Positions 50,536 to 60,189 of a DNA stretch of 64,000 bases are shown here, piece after piece (position 1 is the first letter of the stretch; each line of letters starts with the position of its first letter). The stretch comes from Lepidostoma basale (lineage: Eukaryota; Arthropoda; Insecta; Trichoptera; Lepidostomatidae). The position numbers were made by a program, and so were the translations under genes. The stretch is from assembly GCA_022606425.2 (NCBI GenBank), contig JAHDVF020001054.1:744001-808000 (forward strand). Reading direction: 5' to 3'. Under the pieces are notes generated by a model that was not told the origin of the DNA, made no database searches, and saw nothing but the letters and a program-made list of their open reading frames with translations.

Positions 50536-50912
50536 TACGCAACATTCATACATCGTGTCATGCACATGCGTCGTTTTCTCTGACTCCTTACATGGCCGAC
50601 ATTCAATATTTGATTTATTTGATCGTGTCACGTTTTCCTCGGTTTTCCTCTATTTCTGGTTCCATTTACATCGTTAACATATATTTTTTTTACCATTCTT
50701 TCTTCATTCATTCTCTCCATATGTCCAAACCATCTTAATGATCCTTTCATTATTTTGTTCATAACACCATCATTCGCACTCACTCGCATTCACTTCTTAT
50801 ATTTTCATTCGACACTCACAGATAATGTGTAGATATACAGAGTATCTACACATTCGTCTAAGAGATCTTATTTCTACTGCATTTATTTTATTTTCATCCT
50901 TATTTTGCCATT
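50535..50912 (-). mobile_element. LINE-A 3' part without tail
   Basis: Plus-strand GCAACATTCATACATCGTGT, TCCATTTACATCGTTAACAT and CTAAGAGATCTTATTTCTAC; the 3' end is missing. Confidence 0.72.
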
Positions 50913-50984
50913 TTAATATTATGTATAAAACTTGTATTCTATTACATATAATTAACATTATTTTAAGATGAAAATAAAATTAAG

Positions 50985-51290
50985 ATGGTTTTGACAAAGA
51001 AAGTTTTGGAAAGAATGAATGAAGAAAGAATGGTAAAAAAATTATATGTTAATGATGTAAATGAAACCAGAAATATAGGGAGACCGAGGAAAACGTAACA
51101 CGATCAAATAAATCAAATATTGAATGTCGGCCATGTGAGGAATCAGAGAAATCGACGCGCGTGCATTACACGATGTATGAATGTTGAGGAATCAAGAGAA
51201 ATATGTCAGGAAAGAAAAGTGTGGCAGTCCATTCTTTCTGCCTACCCCTTCGGGAAAACGGCGTGATGGTTAGTAAATTAATTAGTAAAT
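50985..51290 (+). mobile_element. LINE-A 3' part
   Basis: ATGGTAAAAAAATTATATGT to TACCCCTTCGGGAAAACGG and TTAGTAAATTAATTAG. Several point mutations and one stop. Confidence 0.75.
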
Positions 51291-51294
51291 AAAA

Positions 51295-51910
51295 TTAACC
51301 TTACTATTATGTAACGAATGTAAGATATGTTTACATATTTGTGAAACTTTCATAAAAGTTTATCTTTTTATATTTAAATTATTAGAAATGTGTATTTTCT
51401 TACAAAAATAAATAATTTTATTTTCAATAACGCGTCTCTATATAAAATAATTCGGTATCAAATTTAGTTCATCTGAATAAATTTTCATAAGGAACGGATA
51501 ATACTTCCCGCGCCATTGTGAAGGCAAAGGATGTAATGCCGACGATATCACCATAAGGATTTCAGGATAAGTGACTCTAAGCCTTTGATATCCCAGCAGC
51601 AGAGTGGGTGTCCTGAGGGAGCAATTAGGATCCGAGGTAGAGCAGCGTAGGCCTATAATCCTGTGCCCAGGTGTTCTCCGTAATCCCTTATTCATAACTG
51701 ATCACGTCCCCCTTTTTGGTTGGGAATTTGAGTCTTCAAGTTTTGCAGACTGAGCAGCGGTGTAAATTCAGTATTAATTAAATGTATCTAACTGAGTTTC
51801 TATACACAACTGAGTTTCTATACGTTGAATGCTAAGCTACTATTGAAGTAATCGAGATTTCAAATACTTTATTCGTCTTGCTTATTCTAACGAGTCTAAA
51901 ATATAGATTG
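51295..51910. other. Unique intron segment, GC-richer at 51470-51720
   Basis: CAGCAGCAGAGTGGGTGTCC, GAGCAATTAGGATCCGAGG and TGATCACGTCCCCC; not a repeat here. Candidate conserved intronic element. Confidence 0.3.
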
Positions 51911-51911
51911 A

Positions 51912-52095
51912 AGACTTAAGGGAGGCCGAGAAAAACGTGGCAAGACCAAAACAATTCAACAACAACAGCAAACTATTACGTTGTTTCTCCGGAAAGTTAG
52001 GCAGAGACGCCGCCACACTACTCTATTCTAACATACCTCTCGAGCTTCCTCTATATTCATATATCGTAACACGCACACTCATTGATTTTTCCGTG
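51912..52095. mobile_element. Two LINE-A scraps in opposite orientation
   Basis: 51912-51950 reads plus (GGAGGCCGAGAAAAACGTGG CAAGACC region). 51958-52095 reads minus (ACGTTGTTTCTCCGGAAAG, CACACTACTCTATTCTAACA), joined through ACAACAACAGC. Confidence 0.6.
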
Positions 52096-52262
52096 AATTG
52101 TCGCGTCAGCTGTTTCGCTAACCAATGTTAGCATCATCAGGTGTTTGCAGTGTAGCATAATCAACTGAACTCTGTATCAACGTTGAGCCCAGTTGATTAT
52201 ATCACATTGGTTTGCGAAACAGCTATCGCGACAATTTCACAGAAATAACATCATTTGTGAAA
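52085..52262. repeat. Hammerhead foldback, GYYAAC type
   Basis: GTGAATTGTCGCGTCAGCTG is mirrored by CAGCTATCGCGACAATTTCAC. The centre has GTTGATT and AATCAAC pairing. Confidence 0.7.
52107..52140 (-). ncRNA. Hammerhead-like motif, 6-bp stem II
   Basis: Minus strand: CTGATGA, T, stem II GCTAAC/GTTAGC perfect, GAA, stem III ACAGCTGA (last base changed), so GAC replaces GUC. Core intact except the cleavage-site U. Confidence 0.5.
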
Positions 52263-52271
52263 TTATAACAG

Positions 52272-52440
52272 TGTTTCAATTAATTATATTGATTCTCATA
52301 ACATGTAGCTAACCTATCGCCATTTTACTGTCACGTGAATTCTACACCAGACCAATGACAGTGTGACAATTACATTGCCATTGCCACCGAGGACCTCTTG
52401 TAAGGTAGTCAGAGCTCTTACCACTCTACAACGGAGGTAT
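52272..52440 (-). repeat. SINE-1 immediately before an Hr51 exon
   Basis: AACATGTAGCTAACCTATCG, GTCACGTGAATTCTACACC and reversed head (CAACGGAGGTATTC). Ends ~50 bp from the exon acceptor. Confidence 0.72.
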
Positions 52441-52490
52441 TCAAGCTTTTTTTTTAAATTGTCGCTAACTGAAATGAAAAAAAATTACAG

Positions 52491-52729
52491 ATGACAGTAT
52501 AGATGTGGATGTAACCAATCCAGAGGACGGGGCGGGTAGCTGGGCTGAAAGCGAGCAAGCCCGTAGCGGAACGGCCCTGGGCCCCACGTTGGGTGCCAGT
52601 GTGGGCGCCAACCTCGCCGCCAGTGCCGGCTACGAGGCGGCGCATGAAACTTCAGCTCGACTCCTCTTCATGGCGGTCAAATGGGCTAAAAACCTACCAT
52701 CGTTTGCTAGTCTCGCGTTTAGAGACCAG
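52491..52729 (+). CDS. Hr51: Hr51 exon: start of the ligand-binding domain
   Basis: Preceded by AAAAAAAATTACAG and followed by GTTAGT. It enters in phase 1 and leaves in phase 0. It starts with an acidic and Ala/Gly-rich segment, [20 protein letters not shown], then [20 protein letters not shown]. It then enters helix 3 of the ligand-binding domain, [20 protein letters not shown] and FASLAFRDQ. The F..L..xDQ signature is the conserved nuclear-receptor LBD motif that packs helices 3-5. The Ala-rich stretch is unusual relative to what is remembered of fly Hr51 and is likely lineage-specific. Acceptor polypyrimidine tract is poor (A-rich), so splicing may depend on auxiliary signals. Confidence 0.95.
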
Positions 52730-52794
52730 GTTAGTATGTATTTATATGCCTATCATTATTTAGGTCATTACTGCAAATAGAAATATATCCACAG

Positions 52795-52838
52795 AAGCAA
52801 AGATGGCAGTACACAATGGGGTTCTAGTGCCAATCCTT
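52795..52838 (+). mobile_element. LINE-A scrap
   Basis: AGCAAAGATGGCAGTACACA and ATGGGGTTCTAGTGCCAATCC, cut by the element that follows. Confidence 0.6.
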
Positions 52839-53705
52839 ATTATTATTATTATTATTTTGTTGAAAAAACTCCTTACATCATTCAAAGGCTCACAAATCGA
52901 TGTAAAGGCTGAAAAAAAATATCAAAGGAAATATACATAGAACCTTATGAATAAGAATATGCCGAATATTTCCTTGCTGCCTTTATCGTAAGGGTATTCA
53001 CGAATTCGTCATAATTGCATCCAAAGAGGTCTATCTCTTTTGCAGCCTCATTTAAAAGACGAATCGCTTTCAATACAGGAGAACTTCGAAGGGCCTCTGT
53101 GCGGCAATTTGGGGCATAAAATAATATATGCCCCCTTGCTCTGCTATAACTATGGGGAACGTATAGATTTAGTTCTCTCAGTATTCCTGGATTGTAAATA
53201 CCTCTGGATAATAGTTTAAAAAATGCTTTCCTAGAAAGATCATTCGACGAGTTTCAAGAGTGTTGAAATTCAACATTCCTGAGAGAAATAGTGAGGGGTA
53301 TTCGTTTTCATAAGGTTCTATGTATATTTCCTTGGATATTCTTTTTTTCACCCTTTACATCGATTTGGCTCGCGCACAGACAGACCTTATCGTTTCATTT
53401 CTGATCCGATCTCTGAGGGTTTTGCCTGCGATGGAGCGTAGGCTTAGCATTTCTGCTACTCAAAGAAGGTATTCTAGGTAGTTCTATTGGTATCGGCCCT
53501 GACCTCTATTCCATACGTCATGATGGGGCGAACGCTTGCCTTGTATATTTTGACTTTACTTTCGGTTAGCATGTAGGTATTTGTTCATTTATTTTTTGTT
53601 GAAGAATATTATATAAATCTCCATACTTGTTAATATTGCGATCCCTGATTATTAACATACATCATTATGTTGGGAGTTTTTTCAACAAAATAGTAATAAT
53701 AATAA
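52839..53705. mobile_element. Composite inverted-repeat element filling an Hr51 intron
   Basis: Outer repeat ATTTTGTTGAAAAAACTCC (52852) / GGGAGTTTTTTCAACAAAAT (53670), each flanked outside by ATT runs. Inside, family S has its own inverted ends (AAATCGATGTAAAGG, GGAAATATACATAGAACCTT / AAGGTTCTATGTATATTTCC) at 52875-53380, and a LINE-G scrap follows. Occupies most of the 1,064-nt intron. Confidence 0.6.
53385..53600 (-). mobile_element. LINE-G fragment inside the composite element
   Basis: Plus-strand GATCCGATCTCTGAGGGTTT, CCCTGACCTCTATTCCATAC and GTCATGATGGGGCG are reversed SKTLRDRIR and RPIMTYGIE regions. Confidence 0.65.
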
Positions 53706-53793
53706 TATTTATATATTATATAGTTTATTAAACACTTTGTATTTTTTTATTAAATGTGTTATATTTATTAAATTCTAAATATGAATTACTTAG

Positions 53794-54022
53794 GTGATCC
53801 TTCTGGAAGAAGCTTGGGCTGAGTTGTTTCTGCTAAACGCCATTCAGTGGTGCATGCCCCTGGAGCCCGGTGGAGCCCCCCTCTTCAGCTGGCAGGAAGG
53901 GGGCGCCGGCGCCGCTGCAAGAGACCTTCGTCTGCTGCAAGACACCCTCGCCCGATACAAGGCGGTGCTCGTGGACCCGGCTGAGTTCGCGTGCATGAAA
54001 GCGATCGTGCTATTTAGATCTG
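53794..54022 (+). CDS. Hr51: Hr51 exon: central ligand-binding domain
   Basis: Preceded by ATGAATTACTTAG and followed by GTATGT. It enters in phase 0 and leaves in phase 1. It encodes [20 protein letters not shown], then [40 protein letters not shown] and [16 protein letters not shown]. The DQ/VILLEE junction across the splice site completes the LBD signature, and [14 protein letters not shown] is helix 5. The region between helices 5 and 7 is shortened and Gly/Ala-rich. [15 protein letters not shown] is the strongly conserved helix 7-8 block of the NR2E group. No stop or frameshift. Confidence 0.96.
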
Positions 54023-54059
54023 GTATGTGACCTTATTTGAATTCATTTTTATCATATAT

Positions 54060-54217
54060 TTTGGTTCTTGGTCAAAGGATGAAGAAAAAAGCTAAGATGG
54101 AAGTGCACAATGGTCTTCTTATACTGTCTCTTGTGTATGGAAGTGAAGCATGGAACTGGCCAAATAAAGATGGAAGTAGAATAGATTCTATAGAAATGAG
54201 ATATCTAAAAAGAATTT
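54060..54217 (+). mobile_element. LINE-A internal fragment
   Basis: MKKKAKMEVHNGLLILSLVY, GSEAWNWPNKDGSRIDSIEM, then truncated by the family F foldback. Confidence 0.75.
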
Positions 54218-54460
54218 ACGAATGAAAACGTCAGTTTTCTAGAAGTTTTATTATATTTTATGGGAATGGCATGTTTCGCCCTTCTAAGGCATTATCAAAT
54301 ATTTGACAATGCCTTAGAAACATTTGATAATGCATTAGAAGAGCGAAACATGTCATTCACATAAAATATAATAAAACTTCTAGAAAACTGACGTTTTCAT
54401 TCGTATTAATTATTTAATAAGGAGTTTAACATCATTGGTCAAGAAACAATAAATGTGAAG
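54218..54460. repeat. Foldback family F, near-intact
   Basis: ACGAATGAAAACGTCAGTTT / GAAAACTGACGTTTTCATTC outer arms and inner CATTATCAAAT / ATTTGATAATGC; a partial third inner arm (ATTTGACAATGCCTTAGAA) sits at the centre. Outer end AAGAAACAATAAATG. Confidence 0.78.
54324..54354 (+). ncRNA. Hammerhead-derived motif, family F right arm
   Basis: TTGATAA, T, stem II GCATT/AGAGC with mismatches, GAA, stem III ACATGT, C (GUC). Core changed at C3 and G8. The left arm counterpart is at 54268-54298. Confidence 0.35.
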
Positions 54461-54745
54461 AAGTGGAGCTTGTACTCGAATCGCTCCTCTGCATGACGTA
54501 TCACGCGAAGTTCCCGCCATTTTAGGTTATGTGATTTGCAAGGATTATTTTATAGTAAAATAAAAACGGAAAACAGTCAAAATCTTATTAAAACGTGAAA
54601 TTTAATGTTTTAAAGTCCAATTTAGCGCGCGAAAATACACCGCGCGCACTAGTCTTATCTTGTCGGCCGCCAGCCGACAACTAAGTTGTAGCGTACATAT
54701 AGCGATGTCGGCTGGCATTCGACAAAGGATTTGTAAGGGTTAAGA
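54461..54745. other. Unique intron DNA with GC-rich inverted repeat
   Basis: TTGTCGGCCGCCAGCCGACA at 54661 is itself a hairpin and recurs as TGTCGGCTGGC at 54705. Not an exon. Confidence 0.35.
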
Positions 54746-54818
54746 TATATTAAATGTATCATTCTTTCCTGATTCTTTCAAAGAGAAAAAAAATATTATG
54801 TATATTTTTGTATTTCAG

Positions 54819-55057
54819 AAACCAGAGGGTTGAAGGAGCCACTTCAAATCGAGCATCTTCAGGATCAGGCTCAAGTAATGCTGCTCCAGCACGCCAGGGC
54901 CTTGGCTCCTGCAAGGCCAGCCAGATTTGGGAGACTGCTTCTCCTTCTGCCACTCCTCAGAACCGTTCCTGCGGCTAGACTCGAGAGATTGTTCTTCGCC
55001 AAGACTATCGGGGCTACCCCCATGGAGAAGGTTCTATGCGACATGTACAAGAATTGA
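54819..55057 (+). CDS. Hr51: Hr51 last coding exon: LBD C-terminus and stop
   Basis: Preceded by TTTTTGTATTTCAG. It enters in phase 1, completing the Glu of SETRG, and ends at TGA 55055-55057. It encodes [60 protein letters not shown] and [33 protein letters not shown] is helix 10/11, and [13 protein letters not shown] is the characteristic C-terminus of Hr51/PNR receptors, whose helix 12 is adapted for an inactive, repressive pocket (family knowledge). Full C-terminus intact. The five exons in the window give 1,016 nt of coding sequence. Confidence 0.97.
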
Positions 55058-55062
55058 ATAAA
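55057..55062 (+). terminator. Poly(A) signal overlapping the Hr51 stop
   Basis: AATAAA starts on the last base of the TGA stop. If used, the 3' UTR would be only tens of nucleotides. Another AATAAA followed by a GT-rich stretch lies far downstream at 59577. Confidence 0.4.
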
Positions 55063-55194
55063 TGACAACTAAAAAATATACATAATTTAAATAACATAAT
55101 ACTGCATTGGTTTTCAGGTAAACAAAATGCATATTTTTTAATCGAATGTTATATCTAGATGATTTTTTTATGAATTAAAACGCAATTTTTCCAC

Positions 55195-55260
55195 CTTATA
55201 GATTAATTTTCTCGGCATATTTCGAAGGTTTTATACCTTCATCATCGCTAGAAAGAGATA
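55195..55260 (-). repeat. Hammerhead-like single arm, GAAGG type
   Basis: Minus strand 55245-55214: ATGATGA, stem II GAAGG/CCTTC region around TATAAAA, GAAATATGCC. C3 and the cleavage site are altered; stem strong. Confidence 0.4.
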
Positions 55261-55353
55261 AGCTAAACAAAATTATTTCAACATTATTACTGTTAAAATT
55301 TAAAACACTGTTATAATATCACAATTTCTTTTTATTCAATCCGAGTGTCGCCA

Positions 55354-55387
55354 CAGCTGTTTCGCCAACCGATGTTGGCATCATAAG
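55354..55387 (-). ncRNA. Hammerhead-like motif, left arm
   Basis: Minus strand: CTTATGA (G5 to T), T, stem II GCCAAC/GTTGGC perfect, GAA, stem III ACAGCTGT, G. Confidence 0.42.
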
Positions 55388-55448
55388 GTGTTAGAATAAA
55401 CTTCTTTAATTGTAACACCTGATGATGATCTTCAGTTTATTGTAACAC

Positions 55449-55482
55449 CTGATGATGCCAACATCGGTTGGCGAATCAGCTG
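55449..55482 (+). ncRNA. Hammerhead-like motif, right arm
   Basis: CTGATGA, T, stem II GCCAAC/GTTGGC perfect 6 bp, GAA, TCAGCTGTA (A15.1 changed to T). Core otherwise intact. Lies within 400 nt of the Hr51 stop. Confidence 0.48.
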
Positions 55483-55794
55483 TAGCGACACTCGGATTGA
55501 ATAAAAAGAAATTGTGATATTATAACAGTGTTTTAAATTTTAACAGTAATAATGTTGAAGTATCATAGTGTTTCGGCCAAAACAATGGACTATTTAAAAA
55601 TATTTCAAACTAAGAACAAAATATGTAACAAGGTAGGTATGTACCAAGATAAGAGGTTAAATCAGTGTTTTAATTCATAAAAAAATCGTTGCATTGGATT
55701 TCCACAGTATTTAGTTAATCAAAAATGTTAAGGAGTGAAATCAATAAAACTATATTTTTTAATGTTATCTTGGGAGAAATGATAAAACATTATT

Positions 55795-55872
55795 ATGACT
55801 ATGGAACCGGGTCGTATCCAGGATTAAACTCGGATTAAGAGCCAATCGTTATGTCCCCTAGACTCCCACCCA
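55795..55872 (-). repeat. SINE-2 head, degenerate
   Basis: AACCGGGTCGTATCCAGGAT, AGAGCCAATCGTTATG and TCCCCTAGACTCCCACCC are the reversed head. Confidence 0.6.
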
Positions 55873-56196
55873 ATATTTAATATTTAATGATTATCCTTTT
55901 AATGTTTTATAACCATTAATAAGAGTTTTAAGAGGCCTATAATATAAATGCGTTACCATCACCAAGAGTCATAAATGTATAATTTTAATAATACAATTGA
56001 TATGAGATATTATATTATTTTATGTTATAAAACAACAGAAAAATAATATTACTTCTCACGGAAAAACTTCTCGTCGTTTTTCCCGATAGATGGTGTCAAT
56101 TTCAAATAACTCAGGAAACACACAGATCGCAACGATACCACTAAACGTTCGTTGGAAAGGTGACACTTCCAATGTTACCTACTTCGAGTGTATAAA

Positions 56197-56583
56197 TCGT
56201 CACCTGAGAGTAAGAAGGTTCCAACTGTCAAAAGTAAAAAGCTAAGAAAAATTAAGTCAAAGTTTTGTTGGTTTCGGGTGTGTATCCTTGGAATAAAAAG
56301 GTTCCATCTGAAGCAGATGAAACTCTTTTACCGAGAAGCGTGTAAATTTTCTCTGGCGACAGTTGCAATTATAAAGTTCCAAGTGTAAATGATTCATTCT
56401 TCAGTGAATCGTGTGTTTTGAATGATCAGATGGAACTTGATTCTTTTCGTAACATCAAAATGACGATACTATTAATGTTTTTTTTAATTTTACGTATAGA
56501 TAAGGTTAGTAAGAACCCTTTTCACGAAAAAAAGCCACATGTGAAATTTTGTTAGTTGGAACCCTCTTACTCTCAGGTGACGA
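56197..56583. mobile_element. MITE with ~30-bp terminal inverted repeats
   Basis: TCGTCACCTGAGAGTAAGA and AAGGTTCCAACT at the left mirror AGTTGGAACCCTC and TTACTCTCAGGTGACGA at the right. Related GGTTCCAxCT motifs recur inside at 56218, 56299, 56366 and (reversed) 56429. No transposase. Confidence 0.7.
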
Positions 56584-56739
56584 AATGTAGAAATTGATAC
56601 AGTGGTTTAAAAAATGTTTGCGTTTGAAATTGGAAAAACGTAACGAACAATTGCGCTAAATTTTGCAAACGCAATAAAAAATGTTGGCACAAATGACTTC
56701 AAATGAACTTTTAATAAAAAATAAAACGTTTTTTTAATA

Positions 56740-56895
56740 GATATTTTAATGGATTAAAAATTTCGACTTACTGTCGCATTATCAAATATTGAAATCGTGC
56801 TTCACATGACATTTTAACTGAGTATAATATATATTAGTCAGATATGATCATGACCTAATGAGACGAAACTAGTAATGGATGTTAAAAATGAAAAA
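56740..56895. repeat. Family F-like hairpin remnant
   Basis: ATTTCGACTTACTGTCGCAT-TATCAAAT on the left; CTAATGAGACGAAACTAGT on the right, an isolated GAAACTAGT. Confidence 0.35.
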
Positions 56896-57049
56896 AATCA
56901 TTTTTTACTTCGTTTTAATTATTATGAAAAGATATTCTAATATCTTCAAATTCATACATTCCATATTGTTGTTCTCGAATCATTTAAAATTACAGTTTTC
57001 TACCTTTGTTTTGGTATAACAATCTCGTATTATCTTATACTCAAAGATT

Positions 57050-57295
57050 ACATCTCCTTGAAGGAGTAGGCAGAAAGAATGGACTGCCACACTTTTCTTT
57101 TCTGATATACTTCTCTCGCTTCCTCAACATTCATACATCGTGTCATGCACGCACGTTGATTTCTCCGACTCCTCACGTTGCCGACATTCAATTTTTGATT
57201 TATTTGATCGTGCCACGTTTTCCTCGGTCTTCCTATATTTCTAGTTCCATTTACATCGTTAATATATATACTTTTTTACCATTCTTTCTTCATTC
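57050..57295 (-). mobile_element. LINE-A 3' part
   Basis: TCCTTGAAGGAGTAGGCAGA, GACTGCCACACTTTTC, TCATGCACGCACGTTGATTT and GTTCCATTTACATCGTTAAT; the very 3' end is lost. Confidence 0.74.
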
Positions 57296-57660
57296 ATTAT
57301 TACTAAGTATGTTGCTTCAAAATCAATATGAATCTTCTTTCCGATACGTAATATTTTGCAACAATATATTTCAAGTAAATAATGTTTGATAAATGTGTAT
57401 AGGTATTGTAAGCATATATTATATTTTATTGAAAATTAATATGGATAATCTATAAGTGATTTTAAATGTCACTTTAAACTCCTAATATTACAGATTCCAC
57501 TAACTACAATTTGTGAACCCCTCAAAAATATCTTAAAAATAGATAATCTATTTGATATGAATTGATCGAGCTGAAAAGATTTTTTTTCTTCTAAAATTGA
57601 TGTAATTAATTGTAGTAAGCACCTATTAATATGTAAATTGTCATATTTTAATCAAATTTA

Positions 57661-58081
57661 TTAGGTGTATAACTTTGCTTCCGCCGTTTTGCAATAGATG
57701 GCAGTAGCGGTAAGTGGTAGTTGGAATAAATAGATCATAGATGTCATACAACAAGCTTAAGTATTTGTAAACATAACGCCATCGAAATATTAGTCGATTT
57801 GTGTCTGCATCATAAAGTTATTCCCGATTAAACATGTCAGCTTACGAGCCAAATTCTCGTCATTTGCGGGAGGTTTTAATTTTATGCTTTAATATGAAGA
57901 AATCTGCGGCTGAGGCTCATCGAATGCTCTCAAATACCTATGGTGAGGCCGCTATTAGTGAAAGAACGTGCCGAGAGTGGTTTCAACGCTTCAAGAACGG
58001 TGATTTTAACGTCGACCAGTTTTTTACAATAAAGCCTCGAATTTCGGGAAAAAAACGGCGGAAGCAAAGTTATACACCTAA
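57661..58081 (+). mobile_element. Internally deleted mariner element with TA duplications
   Basis: Terminal inverted repeats TTAGGTGTATAACTTTGC / GCAAAGTTATACACCTAA of at least 26 bp, flanked by TA at 57659-57660 and 58082-58083. From 57834 an open frame encodes the mariner N-terminal helix-turn-helix (HLREVLILCFNMKKSAAEAH, then ISERTCREWFQRFKNGDFNV). The catalytic DD(34)D region is deleted and the frame runs through the right repeat. It cannot transpose autonomously but could be moved in trans or bind its own ends. Confidence 0.9.
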
Positions 58082-58115
58082 TAGTTACAAAAAAGAAACG
58101 AAATTCAGAGATTAA
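57834..58115 (+). pseudogene. Truncated mariner transposase (DNA-binding part only)
   Basis: 93 codons, MSAYEPNSRHLREVLILCF, then MLSNTYGEAAISERTCREWF. About 60 residues match the first mariner HTH; the rest (KKRRKQSYTPNS) is translated from the terminal repeat and flank. Normal mariner transposases are ~345 residues. No stop inside. Confidence 0.8.
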
Positions 58116-59685
58116 CGAAAAAATTATAGTATGATTTAAATGTATTATTCTAAAATTATTCGTATTAAAATATATATAAAACTAATTTATATTGAATAAT
58201 TTAAATACTCGTGAATTATATAAATTAAATGTTTAAATAGAATTTAGTGAAAGGTATTAATTTGTAATAAGAACAAAGAAGGTCATAAACAAATATAAAT
58301 ATATTAAAACGTATAAAAAATGTAATCATATTAATTATCTCGCGTACCAAAATGTAACAAAGATACGTACAATATATAATATTAGTTTTGTTATTAAAAT
58401 ATAGATGTCATTATTGTACATACATAAATATAATATTTATAAAATTGTAATTTTAAAATTATACCCACAGATCAAATTAGTATCAACCGAAGATAGCTAA
58501 CAATTCACATTTATTTCATCTAATAAACAACCATATTATTCATAATTACTCTTCTAATTAAATAAATTTAAAATAAAACTTGGTGGGTAATTTTACGTAG
58601 CTGTACCGATACTTATTAAAGAAACGAATGTACTGATGTAGACATTGTATTCATATATATTTAAAAAAAAACGTACTGTGTATTAATTGTGTAATATTTT
58701 AATATTTCTAAATGTGCTTGAAAAAACTCCTAAAAACTTATTTATCGTTTGCCTAGTTGAAAGATTACTGCCATCTATGTTTTAAATTTTAAACTAAAAC
58801 TAAAATGATAAGTATTTTATTTTATTATCGGCAGATGTCTCTGTGAAAAAAAATCAGTATTATTTTAACTTTATGAGTTATTAAATTTGAATAATTTGGA
58901 TTATTTTTGCTAATTGAATTTCATCGAATTAAAGGTCTAAAATAACAAAGAAATAACAATGTATTTAGGAATAATTTTGTAAAATATAGGCTTAATTTCA
59001 TATATAATTCGTTATATTAAAAAACACTTTATGATTAATATATACCTACCATTAGATATTTATGAAATATTCTTACGGTTTTTAAGATTCAAGAACTGTT
59101 ATTTTATATATTATAATATTTTCTATAGTAACAATCAAATAGTATGGCGGCTTGAAACATACTTAAAAATTTAATAGATACTTTATTTTTTGTTATGAAA
59201 TTTGCACAGCAAAATTCAACGGTTTAACATCATTTTCCTCACATAATGTAGTAAAATAAAATACCGTTATAAAGGTCTACTCAGAAAAAAACAATATATA
59301 TAAGCAAAAGATTACTTTTAATCTTAAAATGTTATATGAATTTAAAAATTGTAATTATCGTTCATAACACACTTCCTATGATATAAGACGCTAAACATTG
59401 TAAATAAAAAATATTTAAGTCCTTTTAATGTGTGGGTTAGTACTTAGGTAGGTACCTACTAATAAAATTACTCGGTTTAATGGTACTATGTAAAATGTAT
59501 TCCTAACTAATAATTATTATGTTTTTGTACAAATTAATTTAAATAAATCATTTGGCCACATGATAGTGTATGTGTAAATAAAGTATTTATTGAATGGATG
59601 TATTATTTGTGTTTTATTTATATTGGTGTTATGTATATAACAGCGACACTTTTGGGCTCAAATTTAAGTAAAATATATTCAATAA
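58085..59685. other. AT-rich, repeat-poor stretch; possible distal 3' UTR
   Basis: 1.5 kb without any repeat of this window, ending with AATAAA at 59577-59582 and a TATTATTTGTGTTTTATTT stretch that resembles a GU-rich downstream element. Could be a distal Hr51 3' UTR end, but the mariner and LINE-A upstream make that uncertain. Confidence 0.3.
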
Positions 59686-59689
59686 TTAT

Positions 59690-59945
59690 ATGAAGACTAC
59701 AGGGGAAAAACAAGGAATGTCAGTAGAAGGTTAATTTGAATAAATTGAGAATAAAGCTAATCACAGTCTATATATTTCTTAGCAATTAGCAATCGATTAT
59801 CTGGCCATAGTCGATGACACACATGATTTTTTAATATGAAAATTTTACTGTGGATAGATACGTACAAATGCCGCTAGATGGCATTGTTACATTTATTTTG
59901 AATTTTATCTGACATTACTTGTTTTTCCCCTGTAGTCTTCATATG
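59690..59945. mobile_element. MITE with ~35-bp terminal inverted repeats
   Basis: ATATGAAGACTACAGGGGAA and AAACAAGGAATGTCAG at the left mirror CTGACATTACTTGTTTTTCC and CCTGTAGTCTTCATAT at the right, one mismatch. Non-coding. Confidence 0.78.
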
Positions 59946-60189
59946 CGTTTATACGAGTCCAAGAAACCTCATTTTTTAAATAATTATTTACTTCATAAAC
60001 ACATAATAGTTATATTTCATTCCTACGAGTAGACAACTCTGAATGAGACAAAAAGGATAATTGACATTTACGTCATATAAATATATTGTACAAAAACCTT
60101 AAAACATTAAGAAAATATCAAAACAGAAGCATAAAAACTAAAATATCTTACAAAATTTACCTATCATTATTTGATCGCCTTTTATTTCT

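Larger units (their letters stand above)
55300..55560. repeat. Hammerhead foldback, GCCAAC type
   Basis: Palindrome with arms ~110 nt: AACACTGTTATAATATCACA / TTGTGATATTATAACAGTGT outer, CCGAGTGTCGCCACAGCTG / CAGCTGTAGCGACACTCGG inner. The centre contains extra CACCTGATGATG copies. Confidence 0.8.

Noticed and set aside
52454..52645. 63-codon minus-strand frame
   Set aside because: Antisense shadow of the Hr51 exon 52491-52729.
54759..55068. Minus-strand frames of ~65 codons and the AUG-initiated frame at 54754
   Set aside because: Shadows of the last Hr51 exon; the correct frame starts at the acceptor at 54819 and is phase-matched to the previous exon.
56750..56880. Additional hammerhead motif at GAGACGAAACTAGT
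   Set aside because: GAAACTAGT is present but stem II is absent and CTAATGA is not placed to fold; treated as decayed repeat only.
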